The notes beneath the pieces were generated by a model. It made no database searches. It saw only the letters and a list, made by a program, of their open reading frames with translations, and had not been told where the DNA came from. From NCBI GenBank assembly GCA_964559535.1, contig CAZLIC010000085.1, positions 1 to 18,529 on the forward strand: 18,529 nt of DNA, written 5' to 3'. This document shows, one piece after another, positions 6,727 through 14,287 of the stretch. The translations under genes and the position numbers were made by a program. This stretch comes from CAZLIC01 sp964559535 (GTDB taxonomy: Bacteria; Pseudomonadota; Alphaproteobacteria; Rhodobacterales; Rhodobacteraceae). The stretch's first letter is position 1. Every line of letters starts with the position of its first letter.

Positions 6727-7803
6727 TCAGCCGGCCGAAAGCCAGGCCTGGAAGCGCTCGTTCAGTTCCGCGTCCTTGTCGACCCAGAACTCGAACGACG
6801 ATTCCAGCGCGTTCGTCAGGTTTTCCGGCGCGGTCGGCAGGTGCGGCGCCATCACCGTCTTGCCGTCCTTGAAGATCAGTTCTTCCTTCAGCGACGACTT
6901 GCGCGCCGGGCCATAGCTGATCTGCGTCGCCTGCGCGCGCAGCCCTTCGGTCGAGGTCGAGAACTTGATGAACTCCAGCGCCGCATCCTTGTTCGGCGCG
7001 CCCTTCGGCACGACGTACATTTCGTTTTCGTAGACCTGACCGTCCCACACGATCTGGAACGGTTTGCCTTCGGTCAGAACGGCATTGAAGATCCGGCCGT
7101 TGTAGGCCGTCGACATCACCACTTCGCCATCAGCCAGCAGCTGCGGCGGCTGCGCGCCGGCTTCCCACCACACGACATCCGCCTTGATGGTGTCCAGTTT
7201 CGCAAACGCCCGGTCCACGCCTTCGGGCGTCGACAGCACCGAATAGACTTCGGCCGGCGGCACGCCGTCGCCCAGAAGCGCGAATTCCAGCACCGCCTTG
7301 GCGCCCTTCTTCAGGCCGCGCTTGCCGGGGAACTTGGCAAGGTCAAAGAAATCGGCGGCGGTCTTCGGGGCGGCATCGGCCGGGAACTTGGTCGTGTCGT
7401 AGGCATAGACGTTCGCCCAGATGTCGGTCGACACGCCGCAATCTGTCACGGCGCCGGGCAGGAAGTCCTCGGCGGCAGGGGTTCCATCCGTGCCGGCGGG
7501 CAGGCTGTTGATGTCGATGGGTTCAAGCAGGCCCTCGTCGCACAGCCGGATCGCATCGGCATATTCCACCGAGGCGACGTCGATCGTCACGTTGTTCGCT
7601 TCGACCATCGCCTTGATCGGCGTGGCGGGGTTGTCGCTGTCCAGCATCTTGGTGGGGGTGCCGGTGGCTGCAGTGAAGGGCTTCAGGTGCGCTTCGGTCT
7701 GCGCGCCGCCATAGGCCCCGCCCCAGGACATCACGATCACTTCGGCCTGCGCGGCGAAGGCAACCGCCGTCAGGGCAGTGGAGAGGATCAGGATTTTCTT
7801 CAT
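6727..7803 (-). CDS. Periplasmic solute-binding protein, PotD/PotF type
   Basis: A 358-residue extracellular solute-binding protein (PotD/SBP_bac family). A Sec signal peptide covers about 1-20 (MKKILILSTALTAVAFAAQA, cleavage before E21). The mature N-terminus VIVMSWGGAYGGAQTEAHL is the typical first strand and ligand-side loop. It binds the substrate in the periplasm and delivers it to the two permeases encoded downstream. It is the second gene of the operon, 74 bases after the ATPase, with GGGAG upstream of the ATG. Placement of ATPase first and binding protein second matches many alphaproteobacterial polyamine-type operons. The ligand is not certain: polyamines are the family default, but related proteins take opines or other cationic compounds. 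Confidence 0.9.
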   Translation of the reverse strand: MKKILILSTALTAVAFAAQAEVIVMSWGGAYGGAQTEAHLKPFTAATGTPTKMLDSDNPATPIKAMVEANNVTIDVASVEYADAIRLCDEGLLEPIDINSLPAGTDGTPAAEDFLPGAVTDCGVSTDIWANVYAYDTTKFPADAAPKTAADFFDLAKFPGKRGLKKGAKAVLEFALLGDGVPPAEVYSVLSTPEGVDRAFAKLDTIKADVVWWEAGAQPPQLLADGEVVMSTAYNGRIFNAVLTEGKPFQIVWDGQVYENEMYVVPKGAPNKDAALEFIKFSTSTEGLRAQATQISYGPARKSSLKEELIFKDGKTVMAPHLPTAPENLTNALESSFEFWVDKDAELNERFQAWLSAG

Positions 7804-7857
7804 CGTTCGTTACGCTCCCAAGTTGGTTTGCCGAATGCTCTTGCCGCTGCTGGCGGC

Positions 7858-7877
7858 CCCCGCGCGGCCCCGCGGGG
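7858..7877 (-). other. GC-rich hairpin directly after the ATPase stop codon
   Basis: CCCCGCG (7858-7864) pairs with CGCGGGG (7871-7877), with a 6-base loop. It abuts the stop codon of the ATPase gene (7878-7880 complement) and lies in the 74-base gap before the binding-protein gene. It could stabilise or attenuate the transcript at this junction. No T-run follows. Confidence 0.45.
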
Positions 7878-8981
7878 TCAGGCCGGATCAAGCGCCCGCG
7901 CATCCGCGGGAGCCCAACCGATCTTGATCTTCTCGCCGGGCGACAGCCGCCGCTGGCCCTGCGCGTTGCGCGACTTGATGACAAAGTCATCACTGCCCGC
8001 CACCCGCAGCCGGGTGCGGAACAGGTCGCCCATGTAGATGAATTCCAGAACTTCGGCCTCGATCAGGTGTGTGTCAGGCGAAAGAAGCTCGGTCTTCCAC
8101 TCCACCCGCTCGGGGCGGATCGACACCAGAGTGTCCTGCCCCACGCGGTCCACATTCACCGGCGTCGCGTCGATCAGCTCGCCCGTCGGCAGCCGCACCA
8201 GCGCCCGGCCCCCCTGGATGTCCTCGATGGTGCCGCGCAGCTTGTTGTTCTCGCCGATGAACTGGGCCACGAAACTGTTGCAGGGCGCTTCGTACAGCTC
8301 GGCCGGCGGGGCCAGCTGCTGTATGATGCCGTTGTTGAACACCGCCACGCGGTCGCTCATTGTCAGCGCCTCGCCTTGGTCGTGGGTCACGTAGACCACG
8401 GTGATGCCAAGCGATTCGTGCAGGTGCTTGATCTCGAACTGCATGTGCTCGCGCAGCTGCTTGTCCAGTGCGCCCAGCGGTTCATCCATCAGCACCAGCG
8501 CCGGGTCGAACACCAGCGCGCGGGCCAGCGCGATGCGCTGCTGCTGGCCGCCCGACAGCTGCGCGGGGCGGCGGTTGATGAAGCGGCCCATCTGCACCAT
8601 GTCCAGGGCGCGCTTCACCTTCTCCTCGCGCGCGGCCTTGGCCATGCCGCGCACCTCCAGCGGGAACGACAGGTTCTCGCCCACCGTCATGTGCGGGAAC
8701 AGCGCGTAATTCTGGAAGACCATGCCGATGCCGCGCTTTTCCGGCGGCACCTGGTTGATGGGTCGCCCGTCCAGCCGGATTTCGCCATGCGTCGCCGTCT
8801 CGAACCCAGCCAGCATCATCAGACAGGTTGTCTTGCCGCTGCCCGAAGGGCCCAGCATCGTCAGGAATTCGCCCTTTCCGATCGACAGGTTCAGATCCTT
8901 CACGACCAGCGTTTCGCCGTCGTAGCTTTTCTGGACATGGTCGAAAACAACGTACCCGTCGGTCCGCTCCGTGCTGGCCAA
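7878..8981 (-). CDS. ABC transporter ATP-binding protein, PotA type
   Basis: A 367-residue ATPase energising the importer. Walker A is GPSGSGKT (44-51), the Q-loop is FQNYALFPHMT (Gln90), and the signature is LSGGQQQR (142-149). Walker B is LVLMDEPLGALD (Asp166-Glu167) and the switch His200 is in VTHD. The C-terminal about 120 residues form a TOBE-like regulatory domain. I chose the TTG at 8981 (LASTERTDGYVVFDHVQKSY) because GGGAGAAGG lies just upstream and PotA homologues begin shortly before the VFDHVQKSY strand. The frame stays open to an ATG at 9149, but the extra 56 residues (many Cys, low complexity) lie over the structured leader and look non-coding. It is the first gene of a four-gene operon with the binding protein and two permeases. 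Confidence 0.9.
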   Translation of the reverse strand: MASTERTDGYVVFDHVQKSYDGETLVVKDLNLSIGKGEFLTMLGPSGSGKTTCLMMLAGFETATHGEIRLDGRPINQVPPEKRGIGMVFQNYALFPHMTVGENLSFPLEVRGMAKAAREEKVKRALDMVQMGRFINRRPAQLSGGQQQRIALARALVFDPALVLMDEPLGALDKQLREHMQFEIKHLHESLGITVVYVTHDQGEALTMSDRVAVFNNGIIQQLAPPAELYEAPCNSFVAQFIGENNKLRGTIEDIQGGRALVRLPTGELIDATPVNVDRVGQDTLVSIRPERVEWKTELLSPDTHLIEAEVLEFIYMGDLFRTRLRVAGSDDFVIKSRNAQGQRRLSPGEKIKIGWAPADARALDPA

Positions 8982-9161
8982 GCCGCCTTCTCCCCGTATC
9001 GTTGCACCGGCGGTCACCGCCGCCTTGGCGCAGACCAAAGCAAATGGGGGAAGGCAATGCAACCGACTCTTTGGGCATCTGCCCGCGTTCGGGCATTTGC
9101 CACAAATCCATGCAGCACACCGCCCGAACTGCCCCCTGTAGGGGCACATCTGGTGCCCCGG
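8982..9161 (-). promoter_or_regulatory. Structured leader upstream of the ABC importer operon
   Basis: The 180 bases between the lipoprotein stop and the ATPase start hold several inverted repeats. GGGGCAC (9141-9147) pairs with GTGCCCC (9153-9159). TGCCCC (9130-9135) pairs with GGGGCA (9141-9146) and competes with it. GGGCA (9073-9077) pairs with TGCCC (9080-9084), competing with TGCCCG (9080-9085) pairing with CGGGCA (9090-9095). A 13-base odd palindrome, GGCGGTCACCGCC, is at 9009-9021 near the start codon. They could be terminator, attenuator or operator elements. I found no convincing -35/-10 pair. Short GC-rich repeats arise easily by chance in DNA this rich in GC. Confidence 0.35.
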
Positions 9162-9593
9162 CTAGCGCAAGTAAATCGTCACCTCGGCGAAAGACCCCGG
9201 CGCCAGGCCCAGCGCTGCATATGCCTCGGCCGAAAGCTGCGACACGCCGTCTGCCGCGATGAGCACGACATCAACCGCCGCACCATCGGCCGAAACCACC
9301 GTCCCCTGTGCCGTGCGCGCCGTGCGAGAGGTGCGCAGCCACAGACCCGGTTCGGCGGCATTGCCCGGCGACACGATGACGCGCCCCAGCATCTCGCCCG
9401 CCGGTGCGCTGTCCAGCGACACGGCCAGCAGATCCCAGGACCCCGCGTCTTCCGCCATTGGCGCGGCGGGCGAAACCGCCAGCGCCGCCGGTGCCTGCGG
9501 CGTGGCAAGGTCAGGTGCCCGTTCGGACCCAGGCTTGGGCGTCGGCAGGCAGGCGGGCAGCAGAAGGATCAACAGGGGAAGGATACCACGCAT
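9162..9593 (-). CDS. Small predicted lipoprotein, function unknown
   Basis: A 143-residue protein beginning MRGILPLLILLLPACLPTPK, a lipoprotein signal with lipobox LPAC and Cys15 as the lipidated residue. A Pro/Ala-rich linker (about 20-55) leads to a compact domain reading VIVSPGNAAEPGLWLRTSR and ending VSQLSAEAYAALGLAPGSFAEVTIYL. The end loosely resembles the last strand-helix-strand of RlpA-type double-psi beta-barrels, where LS..AA..LG is followed by a V.V strand; this is a weak resemblance only. The ATG at 9593 is chosen to fit the signal peptide; the frame opens earlier (ATG 9626, TTG 9629), but that would add about a dozen residues before the signal. It is divergent from moaA, with an 86-base shared upstream region. 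Acts at the cell envelope if the signal is functional. Confidence 0.7.
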   Translation of the reverse strand: MRGILPLLILLLPACLPTPKPGSERAPDLATPQAPAALAVSPAAPMAEDAGSWDLLAVSLDSAPAGEMLGRVIVSPGNAAEPGLWLRTSRTARTAQGTVVSADGAAVDVVLIAADGVSQLSAEAYAALGLAPGSFAEVTIYLR

Positions 9594-9679
9594 GGCGGCA
9601 AGGATAGTCGCGCAGCGCACCGCCATCAACGCCCCAGCCTGCGCTTGCGCGGCAGGCCGTCGGAGCCTACCTTGACCGG

Positions 9680-10684
9680 ATGGACACGCCCCTGATCGAC
9701 CCCTTCGCCCGCGCCATCCGGTATCTGCGCGTCTCGGTCACTGACCGCTGCGATTTCCGCTGCACCTACTGCATGTCGGAAAACATGACCTTCCTGCCGA
9801 AGGCCGAACTCCTGACGCTGGAAGAGCTTGACCGGCTGTGCTCGACCTTTGTGCGGATGGGTGTCGAGAAGCTGCGCATCACCGGGGGTGAGCCCCTGGT
9901 GCGCAAGGGCATCATGACCTTCTTCCGCGCCATGTCGCGGCATCTGGGCACCGGCGCGCTGCGCGAGCTGACACTGACGACGAATGGCAGCCAGCTTGCG
10001 CGCTTTGCGGCCGAGTTGGCGGACTGCGGCGTGCGGCGGGTGAACGTCTCGCTGGACACGCTCGATCCGGCGAAGTTCGCGCAGGTCACCCGCTGGGGCC
10101 GCCTGCCGCAGGTGCTGGATGGCATCCGGGCCGCCCAGGACGCCGGTTTGCGGGTAAAGATCAACGCCGTGGCGCTGAAGGGCTTCAACGAGGACGAACA
10201 GTTCAGCCTGACCGAATGGTGCGCGGCCGAAGGCCATGACCTGACATGGATCGAGGTCATGCCGATGGGTGACATGGGCACCGAAGACCGGCTGGACCAG
10301 TACCTCAGCCTGAAGGACATGCGCCGTCGCTATGCCGAACGCTTCACGCTGACCGACCTGGCCGAACGCACCGGTGGCCCGGCCCGCTATGTGCGGCTGG
10401 AGGAGACGGGGCAGAAGATCGGCTTCATCACGCCGCTGACCCACAATTTCTGCGAAAGCTGCAACCGCGTGCGGCTGACCTGCACGGGTGAGTTGTACAT
10501 GTGCCTGGGCCAGGAAGACATGGCCGACCTGCGCGCGCCCTTGCGTGCGACGCCCGACGATGCCGCGCTGGAACGGGCCATCCGCGCCGCCATTGCGCGA
10601 AAGCCCAAAGGGCACGACTTCGACTATTCGCGGCAGAAGGTGGCGGGCCAGGTGACCCGCCACATGAGCCACACGGGCGGCTAG
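9680..10684 (+). CDS. moaA: MoaA: GTP 3',8-cyclase (molybdenum cofactor biosynthesis, radical SAM)
   Basis: A 334-residue radical SAM enzyme catalysing the first step of molybdopterin synthesis, conversion of GTP to (8S)-3',8-cyclo-7,8-dihydroguanosine 5'-triphosphate in the cytoplasm. The N-terminal SAM cluster motif CX3CX2C is Cys24, Cys28 and Cys31 (CDFRCTYC). The second cluster motif CX2CX13C is Cys258, Cys261 and Cys275, with the Arg-rich NRVRLT between. ITGGEPLVR carries the SAM-binding GGEP, and LTTNG is present. The protein ends with the characteristic Gly-Gly. Length is standard. The start is ATG 9680, with a modest GGAG about 15 bases upstream. It is not in a moa operon here: the next gene is convergent, and a hairpin spans its stop codon. 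Confidence 0.97.
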   Translation: MDTPLIDPFARAIRYLRVSVTDRCDFRCTYCMSENMTFLPKAELLTLEELDRLCSTFVRMGVEKLRITGGEPLVRKGIMTFFRAMSRHLGTGALRELTLTTNGSQLARFAAELADCGVRRVNVSLDTLDPAKFAQVTRWGRLPQVLDGIRAAQDAGLRVKINAVALKGFNEDEQFSLTEWCAAEGHDLTWIEVMPMGDMGTEDRLDQYLSLKDMRRRYAERFTLTDLAERTGGPARYVRLEETGQKIGFITPLTHNFCESCNRVRLTCTGELYMCLGQEDMADLRAPLRATPDDAALERAIRAAIARKPKGHDFDYSRQKVAGQVTRHMSHTGG

Positions 10685-10705
10685 CCCGGCGCCGGAAACG
10701 GGCTA
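10682..10705. terminator. Stem-loop spanning the stop codons of both convergent genes
   Basis: TAGCCCG (10682-10688) pairs with CGGGCTA (10699-10705), with a 10-base loop. The left arm starts with the TAG stop of moaA and the right arm ends with the complement of the TAG stop of the sugar dehydrogenase gene (10703-10705). One hairpin could therefore serve both transcripts. There is no T-run on either side. Confidence 0.45.
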
Positions 10706-12541
10706 CAGCACGAAATCCGCCGCTTCCAGATCACCAACCAGCACACCGGCCAGCACGAAGGACATCTCGGCCAATGCCGTGCCCGCCGTGTTGACCAGAA
10801 CGATCACATCCGCACCCGACTGCACCGCACGCACCTGCCCTTCGGCCGTAAACCGGGCCGTGCCGATGAACGAGAAGGACTGGTTGCCCCCTGTCGCCGC
10901 CATAGCGTCGATGGCGGAAAGGTCCAGCACGTCCTCTCTTGCATCGAAATCGCCGATGCTGTCACGCTTCGTCGTGCCGTCGCCGGTGTCGGACACGGCG
11001 CGGAACATGAACACGTCGGCCCCAGTCCCGCCATTCATGCGGTCACGCCCTGCCCCGCCTTCCAGCAGGTCGTCCTGCGAACCACCATACAGGCGGTCAT
11101 CGTCGGCATCCCCGCGCAGGGTGTCGTTCTGCGCGCCACCGTGAATTTCGTCGCGCCCGGCACCACCCCGCAGCAGGTCGGCGCCATCGCCAGCGCCTTC
11201 GCCGGGGGTGAGCAAGAAGATCTCGCCGTCGATACCGACCACATAGAGGTTTCCATTTCCGTCTTCGCCGAACGACGCAATCGCATCGACCCGCCCACCT
11301 TCACCCGTCAGCTGATCGGTGCGGTTGGCCTGATCCACGACCTTTCCGTCCACCACCCGGAAGCTCCACAAGTTGTCGGTGACGAAGTCGGCGTAGAAGT
11401 AGACGCCTTGCATCCCGGCGGAGGTGCCCCGGTACACATAGCCGCCCGTCACGGCGAACCCGCCGTTCTCGTCAAACGTATGCTCGTATTCGAAGACCGG
11501 GTCGATCAGCAGCGGCGAGTCCGGCGGCAGGTTGCCGGGGCGATCGGGGTCGAAGACCTCGGTCCCCTCCTTGATCACCCAGCCATAGTTCTCGCCGCCC
11601 TCGCTGCCGACGGACTGAAAATTGATCTCCTCGCGCTCGCCCTGGCCCACATCCGCGATGTAAAGATCCCCCGTCAGCCGGTCGAACGACGGCCGCCACG
11701 GGTTGCGCAGGCCAAGGGCCCAGATCTCGCCCGCCGCAGCTGTGCCCACGAACGGGTTGTCCTCGGGAATGGCGTAGTCACGCAGCGGGTCGCTTGCAAA
11801 ATCGTCGCCATCGACATCGATGCGCAGCATCTTTCCCAGCAGGCTTGCCGGGTTCTGGGCGTTGTTGTCGGGGTCGCCGCCACTGCCGCCGTCGCCGGTG
11901 GAGATGTAAAGGTATCCGTCCGGGCCAAAGCCCAGCCAGCCGCCGTTGTGGTTGCCGTGAACCGGATGCGGAACGGTCAGGATCACGTCGCCGCTTCCTG
12001 CGTCCGCCACATCGGGGTTGCCGGAAGACCGCATGTATTCGCGGACTTCCAGATTGCCGGCCGCGTTGGTGACGAACACGTAGAACTTGCCGTTCGCGGC
12101 ATAGTCGGGGTGGAACGCCAGGCCAAGAAGGCCCTGCTCGCCCCCGGTCTGCAGTTCCGCCGTCGGGATCGTCAGGAATGGCGAGGCATTCACCGCGCCC
12201 GTCTGCGGGTCCAGAATGTCAATCCGCCCGCCCTTTCCAACCACGAACAGCCGGTCGGCATCGCCGGGGGCAGATGTCACGAAGATCGGCTGTGGCAGGC
12301 CCTGCGCCACCCGTTGGGCAAGGATGTCTCCCGAACCTGCTGTCCGGTCGCTGCTGCCGAAGCCATAGATGACATCATCGCCATCGCCGCCGTCGACCCG
12401 GTCCGCCCCTTCGCCGCCCGACACAGTGTCATTGCCAGCAGCGGCACCGATCCTGTCGCTGCCTGAAAGACCCCTCAACCTGTCTTCCGTCTCTGTCCCG
12501 TCGACCCTGTCATTGCCCGCCGTTCCGACCAGATCCGCCAT
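10703..12541 (-). CDS. Secreted PQQ-type sugar dehydrogenase domain flanked by RTX calcium-binding repeats
   Basis: A 612-residue protein in three parts. Residues 1-70 hold RTX-like nonapeptides (GTAGNDRVDG, GAAAGNDTVSGG, GGDGDDVIYGFG). Residues about 72-446 form a six-bladed glucose/sorbosone dehydrogenase (GSDH) propeller with HGNHNGGWLGFGPDGYLYI, STGDGG, LLGKMLRIDVDGDD, IWALGLRNPWRPSFD and ADVGQGEREEIN. Residues about 452-512 hold more RTX repeats (LLRGGAGRDEIHGG, RLYGGSQDDLLEGGAGRD). A serralysin-type C-terminus ends in the hydrophobic EAADFVL, a type I secretion-like tail. No Sec signal is present, which fits type I export and calcium-dependent folding outside the cell. The start at 12541 (MADLVGTAGND) has GGGGGG upstream; an extension to 12604 is possible but unlikely. 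The substrate is unknown; no T1SS genes lie in the window. Converges on moaA. Confidence 0.88.
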   Translation of the reverse strand: MADLVGTAGNDRVDGTETEDRLRGLSGSDRIGAAAGNDTVSGGEGADRVDGGDGDDVIYGFGSSDRTAGSGDILAQRVAQGLPQPIFVTSAPGDADRLFVVGKGGRIDILDPQTGAVNASPFLTIPTAELQTGGEQGLLGLAFHPDYAANGKFYVFVTNAAGNLEVREYMRSSGNPDVADAGSGDVILTVPHPVHGNHNGGWLGFGPDGYLYISTGDGGSGGDPDNNAQNPASLLGKMLRIDVDGDDFASDPLRDYAIPEDNPFVGTAAAGEIWALGLRNPWRPSFDRLTGDLYIADVGQGEREEINFQSVGSEGGENYGWVIKEGTEVFDPDRPGNLPPDSPLLIDPVFEYEHTFDENGGFAVTGGYVYRGTSAGMQGVYFYADFVTDNLWSFRVVDGKVVDQANRTDQLTGEGGRVDAIASFGEDGNGNLYVVGIDGEIFLLTPGEGAGDGADLLRGGAGRDEIHGGAQNDTLRGDADDDRLYGGSQDDLLEGGAGRDRMNGGTGADVFMFRAVSDTGDGTTKRDSIGDFDAREDVLDLSAIDAMAATGGNQSFSFIGTARFTAEGQVRAVQSGADVIVLVNTAGTALAEMSFVLAGVLVGDLEAADFVL

Positions 12542-12691
12542 CGCGTGCCCCCCGCTGGATGTGACTGGGGCTGAGACTAGCATCGCGGCCTTGCACCTTT
12601 TCACGACAATTGCGTTCCGATCGTCACTTTGCGCGCAATCCCGCCAGATGGCGTGACAAGCATCGGTACGCTTCCGCCGATGGGCTGGCCC

Positions 12692-12755
12692 GGCCTGCCC
12701 TTGCCCGCATCGGCCAATCGGCTAGGCTGGCGGCAAGCACCAAGAAGGGCAGGCC
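12692..12755 (+). promoter_or_regulatory. 11-bp inverted repeat whose right arm contains the transglycosylase ribosome-binding site
   Basis: GGCCTGCCCTT (12692-12702) is perfectly complementary to AAGGGCAGGCC (12745-12755), separated by 42 bases. The right arm includes the AAGGGCAGG that serves as Shine-Dalgarno 5-15 bases before ATG 12760. If the transcript starts upstream of 12692, this fold would hide the ribosome-binding site. A shorter competing pairing, TTGCC (12701-12705) with GGCAA (12732-12736), is also present. Confidence 0.45.
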
Positions 12756-12759
12756 AAAG

Positions 12760-14004
12760 ATGCAGATCACCCGGCGTCATGTCACATTCGGGCTGTCGGC
12801 CTTGTCGCTGGCGGCCTGCCTGCCGGGCGGTGGAGGCGGTGGCGTTGCCGCGCGGCCCCCGGAACCCGCGATGCAGACGGTGCCCAATCCGGGCTGGAAT
12901 GCCTGGGTGCAGGGCTTTCGGCCGCGGGCTTTGGGCGCCGGCATATCGGGCAGCACGTTCGACACGGCGTTTCGCGGGGCGGGCTTCCTGCCCGGGGTCA
13001 TCGAGCGCGACCGCAACCAGACCGAATTCACCCGCACCACCGAGGACTATCTCTCGATCGCGGCCAGCGACGAGCGGCTGGCCAAGGGGCGGGCAGCGAT
13101 GGCGCGGCAGGCGGCGGTGCTGCAGGCGGTGGAGGCCCGCTATGGCGTGGAGGGCAACGTGGTTGCTGCCGTCTGGGGGCTGGAGAGTTTCTTCGGCGAA
13201 CGGCGCGGCAGCGTGCCGGTCGTTTCGGCACTTTCGACGCTGGCCTATGACGGGCGGCGCGGGGCGTTCATGGAGCAACAGCTTGTTGCGGCACTGAAAA
13301 TCCTTCAGGCTGGGGACACGACGCCGTCGCAGATGGTGGGCAGCTGGGCCGGGGCGATGGGGCATACGCAGTTCATCCCCACGTCGTATCTGCTGTTTGC
13401 GGTCGACTTCACCGGCGATGGCCGCCGCGACATCTGGAGCGAGGACCCTTCGGATTCGCTGGCTTCGACGGCGGCGTACCTGGCCCGCAACGGGTGGCGC
13501 CGTGGCCAGCCGTGGGGGTTGGAGGTGACGCGGCCACAAGGGATGGCAGCACCGGGGCGGGGGGCGGCGCGCGGCGTGGCGGACTGGCGGGCGGCGGGGG
13601 TGCGGGCGGCGGATGGCGGGGCCATTCCCGATGCGGGGGCGGCCAGCCTGATTGCCCCCGCGGGCCCGAACGGCCCGGCCTTCCTGCTGTTCCGCAACTT
13701 CAACGTGATCCTGACTTACAACAACGCCGAGAACTACGCGCTGGGTGTGGGCCACCTGTCCGACAGGCTGGCCGGGCGCGGCCCGATCCGCGGCACGTTC
13801 CCGCCGGATTCCAATGGCTTGACCAAGGCCGACCGGCAGGAGATCCAGCGCCGCCTGACCGCGGCAGGGTTCGACACGGAGGGGGCCGACGGGGTGATCG
13901 GCAACCGGACACGGGCGGCGATCAGCGCCTGGCAGGCGCGGCGCGGCCTGCCGGTGACCGGCGAGCCGTCGCTGGACCTGCTGCGGATGTTGCGTGGCGG
14001 CTGA
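12760..14004 (+). CDS. Lytic murein transglycosylase, MltB type, lipoprotein with C-terminal peptidoglycan-binding domain
   Basis: A 414-residue envelope enzyme that cleaves peptidoglycan glycan strands to 1,6-anhydro-muropeptides. The N-terminus MQITRRHVTFGLSALSLAAC is a lipoprotein signal (lipobox LAAC, Cys20); the RR at 5-6 makes Tat export possible. The SLT_2/MltB catalytic domain covers about 44-340. The catalytic acid is Glu142 in AVWGLESFFGERRG, and MGHTQFIPTSYLLFAVDFTGDGRRDIW and NFNVILTYNNAENYALGVGHLSDR are strong family blocks. A PG_binding_1 domain closes the protein (about 353-414, ADRQEIQRRLTAAGFDTEGA then DGVIGNRTRAAISAWQ). ATG 12760 is chosen because it gives the lipoprotein signal and has AAGGGCAGG upstream; the frame is open from 12610 without coding character. 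Divergent from the sugar dehydrogenase gene. Confidence 0.93.
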   Translation: MQITRRHVTFGLSALSLAACLPGGGGGGVAARPPEPAMQTVPNPGWNAWVQGFRPRALGAGISGSTFDTAFRGAGFLPGVIERDRNQTEFTRTTEDYLSIAASDERLAKGRAAMARQAAVLQAVEARYGVEGNVVAAVWGLESFFGERRGSVPVVSALSTLAYDGRRGAFMEQQLVAALKILQAGDTTPSQMVGSWAGAMGHTQFIPTSYLLFAVDFTGDGRRDIWSEDPSDSLASTAAYLARNGWRRGQPWGLEVTRPQGMAAPGRGAARGVADWRAAGVRAADGGAIPDAGAASLIAPAGPNGPAFLLFRNFNVILTYNNAENYALGVGHLSDRLAGRGPIRGTFPPDSNGLTKADRQEIQRRLTAAGFDTEGADGVIGNRTRAAISAWQARRGLPVTGEPSLDLLRMLRGG

Positions 14005-14287
14005 AACCGAAAGCCAAGAGTTGCGCGCAGTGGGCCGATGCCGAACGACGCATCTACCCGCGAAATCTCATTGGGTTGTCCCAGGGTACCCCATCTTGCT
14101 TGCGTCTTCCTTTCGTCATCCCCTGCGCGCGCCGCACGGGAATTCCGGCATCGCGGAAATCGGGTTAACCATCCGGGAGCGTCTGCGCGGGAACCGCAGA
14201 GGCCGTGAACTGCCCCCTTCCAATGCGCTGCACATCCCTTACATAGGGCCGACCGACACAGGCGCTTTCCCTTTCTTCTTTCGCGCG
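14005..14287 (+). other. 283-base non-coding gap upstream of the TetR-family regulator
   Basis: The gap between the transglycosylase stop and the regulator ATG is moderately GC-rich and carries no tRNA or convincing ORF. A pyrimidine-rich run lies just before the start (14266-14281). I see the 8-bp palindrome GGAATTCC within the region and CCCT/AGGG arms around TACAT near 14237-14250. There is no clear -35/-10 pair or strong terminator hairpin. It presumably holds the promoter of the regulator-trkH pair and possibly an autoregulatory operator. Confidence 0.4.

Noticed and set aside
5424..6872. 482-codon plus-strand frame opposite the PotB-type permease
   Set aside because: Rich in His, Gln and Arg without domains; it is the complement of a clear membrane permease.
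8982..9149. N-terminal extension of the PotA-type ATPase to ATG 9149
   Set aside because: The extra 56 residues are Cys-rich and unlike PotA, lie over inverted repeats, and a TTG with a good Shine-Dalgarno fits the family start.
8067..9695. 542-codon plus-strand frame opposite the ATPase and lipoprotein
   Set aside because: Same shadow signature; the opposite strand has every ABC ATPase motif in order.
12542..12604. Longer start for the RTX sugar dehydrogenase
   Set aside because: The additional 21 residues have no signal-peptide or RTX character; ATG 12541 has a purine-rich Shine-Dalgarno and begins directly with the repeat block.
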